Positions 54,941-64,000 of a DNA stretch of 64,000 bases are shown piece after piece; the stretch's first letter is position 1, and every line of letters starts with the position of its first letter. Source of the stretch: Ichthyophis bannanicus (taxonomy: Eukaryota; Chordata; Amphibia; Gymnophiona; Ichthyophiidae); the NCBI GenBank assembly GCA_033557465.1, contig CM066032.1, positions 58,378,955-58,442,954 of the forward strand, written 5' to 3'. The position numbers and the translations under genes were made by a program. Below the pieces are notes generated by a model. That model worked only from the letters and a program-made list of their open reading frames with translations. It made no database searches and was not told the origin of the DNA.

Positions 54941-57224
54941 CGTGATGAATGCCAAAGGCATCCCAGACCTGGGCCAAATATTTGGATACAAAATTGGACC
55001 CTCTGTCAGTCAACACCTCTCTTGGGAATCCTACTTCACAAAACAATTTTACTAGCTCTAAAGCTATTGTTTTTGCAGAAACATTCCTCAATGGTATGGC
55101 CCAGGGAAACCTTGTTGCCTGATCTACCATAACTAGGATGTATTGGAAACCTCGGGGCGTTTTGACTAATGGGCCTACAATATCCATGGCAATGCGACCA
55201 ATAGGGTCTGTAATAATTGGCATGGGAATCAATGGCACCACCGGTGGGTGAGGCGCTGTAACTCGCTGACACGCTGGACATGCAGCACAAAACTGGGCAG
55301 TTTCTTTGAAAATACCTGGCCAGTAAAAACGCATAAGTATTTGATCCAGCGTTCCTTGCATCCCTTTATGACCTCCCACTGGATGATCATGTGCTAATCT
55401 AAGTACTAGCCCTTTGAAAGTTGTGGGTACCACCAATTGTTTACGTATGGTCCCATTCCTGGGGTCCTGACTCTCTCTATATAATATGTCATTATCTAGT
55501 CTGAATCTGGGCAATTCCTCCCTGACCTCCTGAGCATACTTTAAAGCCCGGGTGAGAGCTTGATCAGCTCGCTGCTCTTGTGGAAAGTTAGGAAACTTTG
55601 CCACTAACTCAGCTGGCACCCAGGGCAAACTTTGACCAGCTAACATCTCAGCCCTACCCTGTGCTCTGCAAAGTCTCTCACGCCGCTTTTGTGCTTTCAA
55701 CTTTCTTACTTTACCAGATGATGGGGTTATTAAATCATCATGAGAGGGTAAGTCTCCTAATAACTCAGCCTGCTCCCCCTCCTCCTTCTGCTGGTTCTCT
55801 ATCTTAGCCTGCGAGCGGGTGGATACAAGGCCCCTCTTATTACCCATAGTTTGGCCTTCTGGAAGCTGAACCATCTTTTTAGCTAGGGACTGAGGACTTC
55901 CAAAGAAAGGCCCGGGAGCTATTTCCATTATTAAACCTTCTCCCTCCTTCTTTCCTAGCCCTTCCACTAGACCCTGCTTAAATCTTGGCCAGTCCTTTCC
56001 TAGAACCAAATCAAAGGGTAGCCTAGGCACCACTGCTACCAGGACTTCCTCTTGTTCCCCCAGGCACTTAACCTTTAGCCTATAGGTGCGATGTGATGTT
56101 GCAGCACCATGAATGCACCCGATGTGAACTTGGCTTTCAGGGGTTCTAGGCACAAATCCTTCTTGGGCCTCTATTCTCTGCCAAAGCCTTTCTGACATCA
56201 TACTCTGGTCTGCCCCAGAGTCTAACAAAGCATTTATGGTAATTCCTTGCACATCAACCATCAAAAGAAATCCTTCCTTGGGCTGTTCTAACTCCACACC
56301 CATTAAGCTAGTGTGTGACTGGCATCCTTTTTCTAAGTGTCCCCATTTTCCACACTTGAAACATTTCTTTTCACTCCCCTGTGTCATCTGGTTTGGCACA
56401 GTACATTTATTTTCAGAAATACTTTTAACTATTTTCTTTTCTGATACAGCACATCTTGCCTCAGCACCTATCTTCAGAGGGCCACCCATTCTATGGCAAG
56501 CCTGCGTGGCTCCCAAGAATCTCTCTGCTAGCATGGTTGCCTCTCCAAGATTTTGGCAATTTTGCTGTATAAGGAAAGTGTGCAAATCTTTAGGCACCCC
56601 AGACATAAATTGTTCAAGCATTATAATATCTAATAACATTTCTACCGTCTTTTGCTCAGGCTCCAACCATTTTACAGCTAAACCTCTGATTCTCTGACTC
56701 AGAGCCCTGGGTGTTTCACCCACTTTCAATGTAGTAGCTCTAAACATTCGCCTATACTCTGAAATAGACAACCCTAGGCGATCTCTAATAGCAGCCTTTA
56801 CCTCCTTATAATTCAAAGCCTGGGCTGCTGGCATGGCTCTATAAGCTGCAAGTGCCTCTCCAGTTAATGAGGCTGCCAGCCTTACTGCCCACTGGGTCTC
56901 TGGCCATGCTAATGCCTGTGCCACTCTTTTAAAAGACTCTAGAAAATCATCAACATTATCATCTGGAGTTAGCTTCCCAAAACTAAATGCCCCAATCCCT
57001 TGATTGAGTCCCACACTGTCCACATGTGGTGTACCAGTATTCACTGCTGGTCTTGCATCTGTTCCACTTTGGTTCTGCAGCTGAACTAGGGCTTGCACCA
57101 GATCAAGCACTGGCTTCTGCTGTTCCATTAAGGCTCTCATAGCAGTGTCCTGAGCCTGCTGTGCTAGCTCCTGCTGCCTGCTGAATTGGGCTGCCATCCA
57201 CTGAGCTAGTTCCTTTGGATCCAT
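54759..57224 (-). pseudogene. gag-protease-integrase polyprotein, frame interrupted in integrase
   Basis: MDPKELAQWM at 57224 is the likely start; a frame-open extension upstream reaches 57260 but crosses a probable splice acceptor. Gag: a Gln-rich helix, then a capsid with FRATTLKVGETPRALSQRI and LEQFMSGVPKDLHTFL, similar to SCAN, and a zinc knuckle CFKCGKWGHLEKGC near 56360. Protease: LLDSGADQSMMSE near 56215 and VLGKDW. After a short linker, integrase: AHDHPVGGHKG with CAACPACQR, MDIVGPL (first Asp) and VLTDRGSNF (second Asp). A one-base change in the T run near 54940 moves the frame before the Glu block. No RT block exists between protease and integrase or after. Confidence 0.85.
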
Positions 57225-57260
57225 CTTGAACCCTGTAAGAAAATACAAAGAAAAAAACAC
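57225..57260 (-). promoter_or_regulatory. Probable splice acceptor before gag
   Basis: On the minus strand, a pyrimidine-rich stretch (TTTTTTTCTTTGTATTTTCT) is followed by TACAG and, nine bases on, the ATG of MDPKELA. It has the look of a 3' splice site. It suggests a spliced gag transcript with a donor in the leader, which I have not located. Confidence 0.4.
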
Positions 57261-57521
57261 AGTGCACCACCTTCCAAACAGGTGTTTTTTTTTTTTTCAA
57301 TTACCCTGTGCTTACTCCCATCCACCACTAGACATGCCCAGGTACTTATTACCTTCTCTCAGTGATGAATCCAGCTCTGCACAGGGTCTTTTCCTCCTGG
57401 GACATCCACTTCTCCTCCAAAGTGCAGTTGAGGGAAAATCTTTTTTTTCCAGCTTTAAACTTGAACTTTAGTTGTAATCCTCAGCAAGTAAATCCCCTTT
57501 TGTGCAAAAGCAATCCGAAAA

Positions 57522-57530
57522 ACTACGCCA
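57522..57530 (-). other. Primer-binding site, tRNA-Ser type
   Basis: Two bases inside the upstream LTR, the minus strand reads TGGCGTAGT. This is complementary to the 3' end of vertebrate tRNA-Ser including CCA. Further pairing downstream is only partial. Confidence 0.65.
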
Positions 57531-57532
57531 TT

Positions 57533-58997
57533 TGTCAGACGGCTGCCTGGGTGAGAATCTTCACAGTCTTTGCAAGTGCATATCTCTATATGATTTGCAA
57601 GGTATTGTGGGCAATGTAGTTCATTCACACCAGACACAGCTGCTGACAATAATTTAGTTGTGCTCTTTGGTAAAGCCAATAAGATATTTATTTATGGGGT
57701 TATTTCTCCCAACACAGATATGCTTGGTAGCACATAAATTAGGTAACTTGCTTTCAGTGTTAACTTGGAAAAACAATGTCAAAATCAGGAAAACAACAAA
57801 TGAAAAGCTACAAAGCAAGAAACAAACTATTCTTTTCAGATTAACTTCTGATTACTTCCCACATAGATACAGAAGTGATTCTCTCCTAGCTCACAAGCAA
57901 TTAGGGTAAGCTTAATTGCTAGCAGTTACCAGCTGAAACCCCTTAGCTGGCTTGCCTTCCACTGTGTGGGTCAAATCCTGCTTCAGGAGCTTTTCTGAGT
58001 AGATTAAAGAACAAATTTTTATTTCTTTGTGATGGTTGCTGTACTTTATAACAGAAAGTTACCAACGGAGTTTAGATAGAGAGCAGTCCATATAAATAGG
58101 ATCCTCATCTGCTATTATTCCCCCTTGTTCAACAAGCATGGGTTCAATATCATGGATTGGCACAGATGAATCTCTCAATGGAGCATTTTCAGGAGAATAC
58201 TTGTTTCCCTGCTGTCTTTCAAGGTTATAGCTAGGGCATAGATCAGTGTTCATACCTGAGCTTCCATTGCTGCTAGAGTTCCTCTCTATATAGCCTGGCC
58301 AGTATGTAGTCCAGTTCTTATGTCCAGCCTTCCAATCCAGATCCCTGGACACTGGATCTCTCTTCACATACCTTCTGGCACGGGTCTTAGGGTCCCTCCC
58401 ACGTGCAGCCGTCTCCCTCACAGGTAGCCTCTGGTGATTCCTAGCTCTGCAGCACCATTCCTCTGGCTTTCCCCAGTCCAATGGTATATGCTGGCCCTTG
58501 GAATACCTCCCAGTATACGTACTGCTTTGGACTCTTCTAGACCTCTCAAAGGCTTTTCTCCTCTTTCTTCCAGAGGGTCTCTTTCCCTCTCTGTCCGTCC
58601 GGTTTGGCTTCTGATTCTGATGATCCTTCAGATGAAACTGATGATCATTCTCTGGATATCCAAGGTGATCATGAAGATGGTCATCTGTAGAATAAACTCT
58701 ACTCTTATTCTGCTTGGATGAGTGCTCCTCCCTAACACAGCGCAGCTGTGCTGAATCAGGCCCTGCTCTTTGAGATGAGTGCTTAGGGATTTCCTCATAA
58801 CCCTCCTGATTGAACACACGTTTCCCCACTTCAGCTCCTCTAATGGCTGTTGGAAACCTGGTGCATTCTGGGACTGGTAGTCTTTTATGGGAAAATTCTG
58901 TTTTCTTATTTCTACCAGAACTGACAGGTTGCTTGTTCAGAGTCACTTCACCTTTTCTATAGCTCCTTCCTGAGCTATGATAAGCTTCCTTATCACA
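57533..58997 (-). repeat. Upstream LTR of the gypsy-type element
   Basis: Begins TGTGATAAGG at 58997 and ends in CA at 57533. An AATAAA signal lies near 58018-58025. The first 939 bases are an open frame (58997-58059). Its promoter is not evident to me. Confidence 0.92.
58059..58997 (-). CDS. LTR-encoded ORF, upstream LTR copy
   Basis: 313 codons including stop, open from the first LTR base (TGT GAT AAG). The first ATG is at 58946. The product is basic in the centre (GKRPSGRKRRKAFERSRR, a possible nuclear signal), has HLHDHLGYPENDHQFHL and a tail with DIEPMLVEQ, then YMDCSLSKLRW. In the upstream LTR it lacks the Pol part in front, so expression would need its own start. Its length is exactly that of the ORF in the LTR at 19551, though the sequences are far apart. 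Confidence 0.6.
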   Translation of the reverse strand, partial: CDKEAYHSSGRSYRKGEVTLNKQPVSSGRNKKTEFSHKRLPVPECTRFPTAIRGAEVGKRVFNQEGYEEIPKHSSQRAGPDSAQLRCVREEHSSKQNKSRVYSTDDHLHDHLGYPENDHQFHLKDHQNQKPNRTDREGKRPSGRKRRKAFERSRRVQSSTYTGRYSKGQHIPLDWGKPEEWCCRARNHQRLPVRETAARGRDPKTRARRYVKRDPVSRDLDWKAGHKNWTTYWPGYIERNSSSNGSSGMNTDLCPSYNLERQQGNKYSPENAPLRDSSVPIHDIEPMLVEQGGIIADEDPIYMDCSLSKLRW

Positions 58998-59546
58998 AGT
59001 TTTATTTCTACAGTGTTGTTGTACATTCCAAGTTTGGCTTTTGCGATTCCCAGTTTAATTATTGCCTTCCTGTTTCTAAATTGTGATTCCTTGTTTGATG
59101 ATGGTCTATGTTCTGCATGTGTAACTGAGCTGAGGTATTCTGTTTATGTAATTCCTATTTGACATTGCCACTTGTTCTCTTTCCCCAGTATTCTCTGAAA
59201 TGTATTGGTTTAATATTTGCAGTGTTGCCTTTTGATAGGTAGGGTATGGTGCTTTGTGAGTCCTGGTAATGCTGTCAGGATATGGCGGGTTTGCTATGGG
59301 TTCTAAATGGGCAGCGTTTGTAGTAGTTCCTAATGTGCCTGGCGGTTGGCACTGGATTATAGTAATGTAGAAATCTTTTAGTCTTTCTTTATCTATACCC
59401 TCATTAAGAGACATGTTTACTAAAAGTTAGTGTATGGTAACATTATGCAAATATTAATGCAAATAAGGCCACTTATGCAAATGAGGCCCCGCACCGAGTC
59501 TCCGCACATGGCCCCGCACCCCCCTTGGGCCGCCCCTGATTCCCGC

Positions 59547-59943
59547 TAAACATGGGTCAGAATCTACTCCTTAGTCTATAGCAGTTGAGCCATTTGTATA
59601 TTCATCCCATTTGTTCCTATTAAAATCTATGAGGGAAGCTATTTTGCAAAGAAGCAGTCAGGTTTGCCATCTATTCCAATCAAACGTGCTTCAAACTTGA
59701 TGGCAGGCAATTATAACAGCAATATAAGGCGTCTAGAATGTTACAATCTCCCCTCTCCTCCAGGAGCACAAGAAGAATGGTAGAGTATGGAAAGTGGCAG
59801 AATGAGTTCCAGAAGCCACCTTCAGAAGGAAAAAGAGGAACAAAGACCACAGTAAATACTTAAGGTAGTGGAAGAGGACAAAGCAGCACCACAATTGGGG
59901 CAAGCACACCAAGGCTCTTTGAGAGGAGGAAGATGGCAAGGAA
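59547..59943. other. Unassigned sequence
   Basis: Unique-looking DNA between element B and the minisatellite. No supported gene or repeat. Confidence 0.3.
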
Positions 59944-60245
59944 ACCAGTACAGCACCCAGATCAGCTGCAAGGCCCTAAATTATGCCACGAAGACCAGCA
60001 CAACTCAGCACCCAGATTGGTTGAAAGGCCCTAAATTAAGCCACAAAGACCAGCACAACTCAGCACCCAGATCAGCTGCAAGGCCCGAAATTAAGCCACA
60101 AAGACCAGCACAACTCAGCACCTAGATCAGCTGCAAGGCCCGAAATTAAGCCACAAAGACCAGCACAACGCAGCACCCAGATCAGCTGCAAGGCCCTAAA
60201 TTAAGCCACAAAGACCAGCACAACTCAGCACCCAGATTGGTTGAA
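59944..60245 (+). repeat. Minisatellite, unit 55 bp, about 5.5 copies
   Basis: Each unit holds CCAGCACAACTCAGCACCCA, then either GATCAGCTGCAAGG or GATTGGTTGAAAGG, then CCCTAAATTAAGCCACAAAG. The two variants alternate irregularly. The open frame across it is a repeat translation. Confidence 0.9.
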
Positions 60246-60533
60246 ATGCTCTATATTATTACTCAGAGAGAATGTGAAACACTTGTAAATCAAATCCTTA
60301 TTCTTTTACTGCTTCATCAATTTTTCAATTATTCATAACAAATATTTTTCATATTTTCTAATATATAATAGAGATCACAGTTTGATTCCCACTGGCACTC
60401 CTTGTGATCATGGGCAAGTCTCTTAAAAGTCTATATAAAAGTTGTGGTCAACATTATTGGCACCCCTACAGTTCAACCGCTTAATGTCCAGGATCTTCTA
60501 AAAAAGTGGCTAATGAAATGGCTTTGGACTATA

Positions 60534-60753
60534 AGGTGGGGGGGGGGGGGGCCCAAAAGAAGTGAGAACCTCCCGTAGCATATAAGTTATTTAAAAGTTC
60601 AAAAAGACAGATGTAAACGATTGACAAATTTAAAAAAAAGATGGTGACCGGAAATTGTCGAAATAAAGAAGTTATATAGTTAAAAAAGGTAAATAAGTAA
60701 ACTATTTAAGCTTTTAATTTACGATTTGTTCTTACATTTTTTGGGCCACCCTG
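60534..60753. mobile_element. Mariner-type MITE, 220 bp
   Basis: The right end reads CATTTTTTGGGCCACCCTG followed by TA (60754-60755). The left end has TA (60532-60533), AGGTGG, a run of G and CCCAAAAGAAG, its degenerate inverse. It is flanked by TA on both sides and has no ORF. Confidence 0.7.
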
Positions 60754-60851
60754 TATATGCACATGTATTAGACACATTAAAGAATCAAATAAAGCAAGAC
60801 CAATTAAAAAAGGAAATAGTAGGAAATAATATAACAAATGAGGTATTACCA

Positions 60852-61983
60852 GGACATAAAAACATAAGAACATAAGCTATGCTATATTGGGTCAGACCAA
60901 CGTCCATCAAGCCCAGTATCCTGTTTCCAACAGTGGCCAATCTAGGTCATACGTACCTAGCAGTTTCCCCAAAGACACAGGTTCTACAAAGCTTGTATTG
61001 GGTCAAGCAGTGATACAGTATCTTGGGTCCCTTTTAATAATGGTTTATGGACCTCTGCTCCAGGAACTTGTCCAAACCTTTTTTAAACCCAGCTACACTA
61101 ACAGCTTTTAATACATCCTCCGGTAACAAATTCCAGAGTTTGATTACACTTTGAATGAGAAAATATTTCTCTTATTAGTCTTAAAAAGTTTACGCTGTAG
61201 CTTCATTGCATGTCCCCTAGTCTGTCTATATTCTGATGATGTAAACAAGCGATTTACGTTTACCCGTTATACTCTGTTCATTAATTTATAGACTTCTATC
61301 ATATCTCCCCTCAGTCATCTCTTTTCCAGGTTGAAGAGCCCTAACATATAGAAAATGTAACAAATAACCTTCTTAGCCTCTCTTCAAAGGGGTATCCTTC
61401 CATCCCCTTTACCATTTTGGTGCCTCTTCTCTGAACCTTTTCTAATCCTTTTTAAGATATGGCGACCAGAATTGCACACAATATTCAAAGTGTGGTCGCA
61501 TAGTTTGAGTTGTTCTTTCCTAGGTGCATAACTTTGCACTTGTCCACATTAAATTTAATCTGCCATTTGGATGCCTAGTCTTCCAATTTATCAAAATCCT
61601 CTTGCAATTTTCCACAATCGTCATGGGTTTTAACAACTTTAAATAGTTTTGTGTCATCTGCAAATTTGATAACCTCACTCGTTATTCCCTTTTCCAGGTC
61701 ATTTATGAATATGTCAAAAAGCAGCAGATCCAGCATACTATTGGCCTTTCTCCATTGGGAAAATTGTCCATTTAGCCCTACCCTCTGCTTTCTATCTTTT
61801 AACCAGTTCCTGATCCACAATAGTGCACTGCCTCCTATCAAATGACTCTTTAGTTTTGCCAAAAGTCTCTGATGAGGGACCTTGTCAAAGGCTTTCTGAA
61901 AGTCCAGATAAACTATATTGATCAACTCAGCTTTGTCTACCTGTTTATTCACACCTTCAAAAAAACATAACAGATTAGTAAGG
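60852..61983 (-). pseudogene. CR1 3' fragment, same family as 18172-33860
   Basis: The minus strand encodes the RT from VNKQVDKAEL (61950) through IVYLDFQKAFDKVPHQRLLA (motif A) and VIKFADDTKLFKV (motif C). A deletion near 61500 removes the next section, after which the C-terminal region and 3' end follow to 60852. Motif B is lost by a small deletion (SMLDLLLFDIF). It is the copy used here to reconstruct how the larger CR1 was interrupted. Confidence 0.85.
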
Positions 61984-62162
61984 CATGATTATTGGCACCC
62001 TTATAAACAGTTCAAATCTGTTTGAGTAGAAGAACCACCTTCCAATTGCAGTAAAATTGATGCACCTGTGATCAATTGTCAGTACTCACATGATTTGAAT
62101 CAACCAATAAATGATGGATGTAATGTTTAAAATGGCAACATTCACTCTCTGTTTCATTTTCA

Positions 62163-63151
62163 CAATGGTGAAGACAAATGAGTTGCCTGAAAGTCTTTAA
62201 CATCAAATTTCCAAGGGGTACAAGGCCATCTGCTTGGGATTCCTGTGTCTACCGTTCATCATGTTATTAAGAAATTTTCTGCTCATGCAACTATCAAGAA
62301 ACTCCCAGGACATGGTGGGAAGAGGAAAATTAATCCAAGAAGTCATGGAAGGTTAGTGTGAACTGTTGGAAAAACACCACATACAGTACAACATCCAAAG
62401 AGCTTAACACTGACCTAGAACAGTCTAGGGTGTTGGCTTCAACCCACACCATACGGGTGTACTTAACAAAGAAGGGCTTCATAAGTGAAGGCCCAGAAGG
62501 ACCTAGTGCTCCAAGACATGTCTGATCTTTGCCCAAGCCCACCTTGTAAAACCACATTCCTTCTGGGAAAATGTTCTGTCAGCAGATGAAACCAAACTTG
62601 AGCTCTTTGGCAATGCAGACAAGTAATATATTTTTAGGCGAAGAAATAAAGCTTATAAGGAAAACGCACCCTTCCTACAGTTAAATATGGTGGAGGTTCT
62701 ATAATGTTGTGAGGCTATTTTACTGCCTTAGGAACTGGAGACCTGGCACGTACTAAAGGAATCATGAAGTCAGAGGACTGTCAAGGTATTTTGAAGTGAA
62801 ATATGCTAGCTAGTGTCAGAAAGCTAGCTTGGGTTGAAGGTCATGGGTCCTTCAGCAGGTCAATGACCCAAAACATACATCCAATAGTACAAAAGAATGG
62901 TTATAAAGACAAAATGGGCTGTTTTAAACTGGCCAGCAATGAGTACTGATCTCAATCCAATCGAAAACCTTTGGAAAGAGCTCAAATCTGCCTTGGTAAA
63001 AGGAATCCTGGAAACATTCATGAGGATGGAACAACTCGCAGTTGAAGCGTGGGAGAAACTACCAGAAGACAGATGTAAGAAACTTATAAGAAAGTTACAA
63101 GAAAGTTTGGAGGTTGTCATCACTGTCAAGGGTTGTGCAAAAGAATTTTAG
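62163..63151 (+). pseudogene. Tc1-like transposase remnant
   Basis: Decayed frames contain KKLPGHGGKRKINPRS (helix-turn-helix part), VKYGGGSIML and, in the last open piece 62897-63151, MSTDLNPIENLWKELKS, the block with the third catalytic acid. Many stops are present. The transposase would cut and paste the element at TA sites. Confidence 0.8.
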
Positions 63152-63350
63152 TGAAGGGTACCATTAATCCTGTCCAGCTCATATATTTTTTTTTTACAGA
63201 AGTGACTACATTTAAGTTGCACAGACATCTTTTTTTTGTTGTATACCTTTGAACGTACTATTAAAATATTATGACATACAGTTGGAATATTTCCAGTTAT
63301 TTCTCAAGATATTGTAGACAACATACCTAAAATGCAAGGGTGGCAATAAG

Positions 63351-63880
63351 GCCCTTCCAATGGACGTGGTGGGGGCAAATACAGTGAAAGAATTCAAAAT
63401 GGCATGGGACAGACACAGTGGATCCCTTTACATCAACAGGATAAAATCAGAATAAATATCTCTTATATCTCAACAACTAGGGGTGACCTACACAGAGCAG
63501 TGGGTACACTTCTAAACAAAGATATGGGGAGGGGTGACCTGAATGGAGCAGCAAGTGCACCTACTCTTGCCACCTTGCTGGGCAGACTAGATGGACCATG
63601 CTGGTATCTATCTACTATATATTACAAAAAAAAACCCAAGGAGCCAAAAAATAAAAAAATAGAACTCCAAAACTCCAAACTAGGCACTAAAACATTCAAA
63701 TCAAAAGAAACAAAAAATACAAAAAGAGACTTATCAATAAATAAACCACACGTGAGAGAAGAAGCAAAAAGCCAAACCAATTTGGCTTGAAATCGATAAA
63801 TTAAATTATAGAGGAAAAAAGACTCTATCTCCTGTCATACACTATGTTGCTATGTATGTTACTATGTTGATCACAACCAC
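63351..63880 (+). repeat. CR1 3' end with a short insertion
   Basis: 63351-63612 reads VKEFKMAWDRHSGS, the end of a CR1 ORF2, followed by its 3' UTR (GGCAGACTAGATGGACCATG). The terminal ACTATGTTACTATGT-type repeat is at 63840-63868. Between them (about 63613-63830) is an A-rich stretch that does not belong to CR1 and that I cannot name. Confidence 0.65.
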
Positions 63881-63899
63881 AGCAGAGGAGAAGATGGGT

Positions 63900-64000
63900 G
63901 CCAACAGAATGACGAAGATAGGACATAAGTCACCAGGGTCTGCAGGATCACCAATCCAACTTCTCCAGCCCTTGAATTGGAGAACCATTATGCAGCCCTA
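63900..64000 (+). repeat. LINE-A 3' scrap at the window edge
   Basis: CCAACTTCTCCAGCCCTTGA and GAGAACCAT match 4897-4931 in LINE-A copy 1. It continues past the window. Confidence 0.6.

Larger units (their letters stand above)
52764..59001 (-). mobile_element. Ty3/gypsy-type LTR retrotransposon without RT/RNase H (52768-58997)
   Basis: Two 1465-bp LTRs (58997-57533 upstream, 54232-52768 downstream) differ at about a dozen positions by eye, under 1 percent. AGTT is duplicated at 52764-52767 and 58998-59001; removing the element and one copy gives the sequence found in element A at 28870-28895. It has a primer-binding site, a polypurine tract and one long gag-protease-integrase frame that runs into the downstream LTR. 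RT and RNase H are absent. The gag capsid resembles the SCAN domain and protease is followed directly by integrase; both fit the Gmr1-like branch, in which integrase precedes RT. Confidence 0.9.
49742..59546 (-). mobile_element. Non-autonomous hAT-type element B (49750-59538), hosting an LTR retrotransposon
   Basis: Flanks are ATTCCCTC (49742-49749) and ATTCCCGC (59539-59546), 7 of 8 identical. Ends are CAGGGCCGGCCC and, inward from the right, CAGGGGCGGCCC. It is an inverted second copy of element A. Without the retrotransposon at 52768-58997 and one 4-bp duplication it is about 3.56 kb, longer than A because of a longer palindrome and minisatellite. No transposase is present. Confidence 0.88.
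60443..63350 (+). mobile_element. Degenerate Tc1-like transposon with MITE and CR1 insertions
   Basis: The left end has GGTCAACATTATTGGCACCC (60447-60466) and an inner repeat ATTATTGGCACCCTTATAAA (61985). The right side has GGGTACCATTAATCCTGTCC (63157-63176) and GGGTGGCAATAA (63338-63349), the inverted equivalents. This paired arrangement resembles the IR/DR ends of Tc1 transposons. A mariner MITE (60534-60753) and a CR1 (60852-61983) lie in the left part. Confidence 0.65.

Noticed and set aside
1..64000. Host protein-coding gene
   Set aside because: Every long frame is assigned to a mobile element or its antisense; no exon-like series with splice sites was seen, though short exons cannot be excluded.

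Overview
The window looks like intergenic DNA from a large, transposon-packed vertebrate genome. I see no host gene, rRNA or functional tRNA. The mix of DIRS tyrosine-recombinase retroelements, CR1, L2, L1, an RTE of BovB type, Penelope-like elements, hAT, Tc1/mariner and Ty3/gypsy elements fits an amphibian. The CR1 3' ends and the DIRS load make me think of a caecilian, but that is inference.

Layout. 60-1560: LINE fragment resembling R4/Dong. 1561-2745: 3' half of a DIRS element (minus). 2750-4960: LINE of the CR1/L2 group ('LINE-A' here, plus). 4978-8587: gypsy-type solo LTR (minus) split by an RTE (5529-7787). 8588-10870: LINE-A (minus). 10876-12904: CR1-like LINE (plus). 12905-17430: DIRS element (minus) split by an L2 LINE (13264-14796). 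18172-33860: a nearly full-length CR1 (minus) split by a full-length L1 (18347-27120) and a hAT-type element (28337-31048). The L1 itself holds a solo LTR (19551-20875) and an ORF1-only L1-like element (23626-25263). 34190-34585: ~116-bp tandem repeats. 35298-36661: a second ORF1-only L1-like copy carrying a tRNA-SINE and a short hAT element. 36662-38869: LINE-A (minus). 38935-42858: RTE copy 2, split by a CR1 fragment. 43110-49264: two Penelope-like elements, a rearranged RTE piece, and an L1-like fragment split by a solo LTR (44473-45776). 49750-59538: a second, larger hAT-type element (minus) with an LTR retrotransposon (52768-58997) inside it. 59539-64000: minisatellite, degenerate Tc1 element with a mariner MITE and a CR1 inside, then CR1 and LINE-A ends.

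Most boundaries were set by matching target-site duplications: 8 bp for hAT, 4 bp for gypsy LTRs, 15 bp for the ORF1-only element and 12 bp for the L1. Nesting reaches three to four levels.

The most unusual system is a lineage of Ty3/gypsy elements whose LTRs are protein-coding. In three LTRs of different sequence the frame is open from the first LTR base (TGT) and ends in a tail with the motif M-D/E-C-S/T; a fourth shows the same tail. In the complete copy at 52768-58997 this frame is the in-frame continuation of a gag-protease-integrase polyprotein that has no reverse transcriptase or RNase H. A Penelope-like element with a near-consensus hammerhead ribozyme and hAT elements carrying long palindromes and G-rich minisatellites are also notable.
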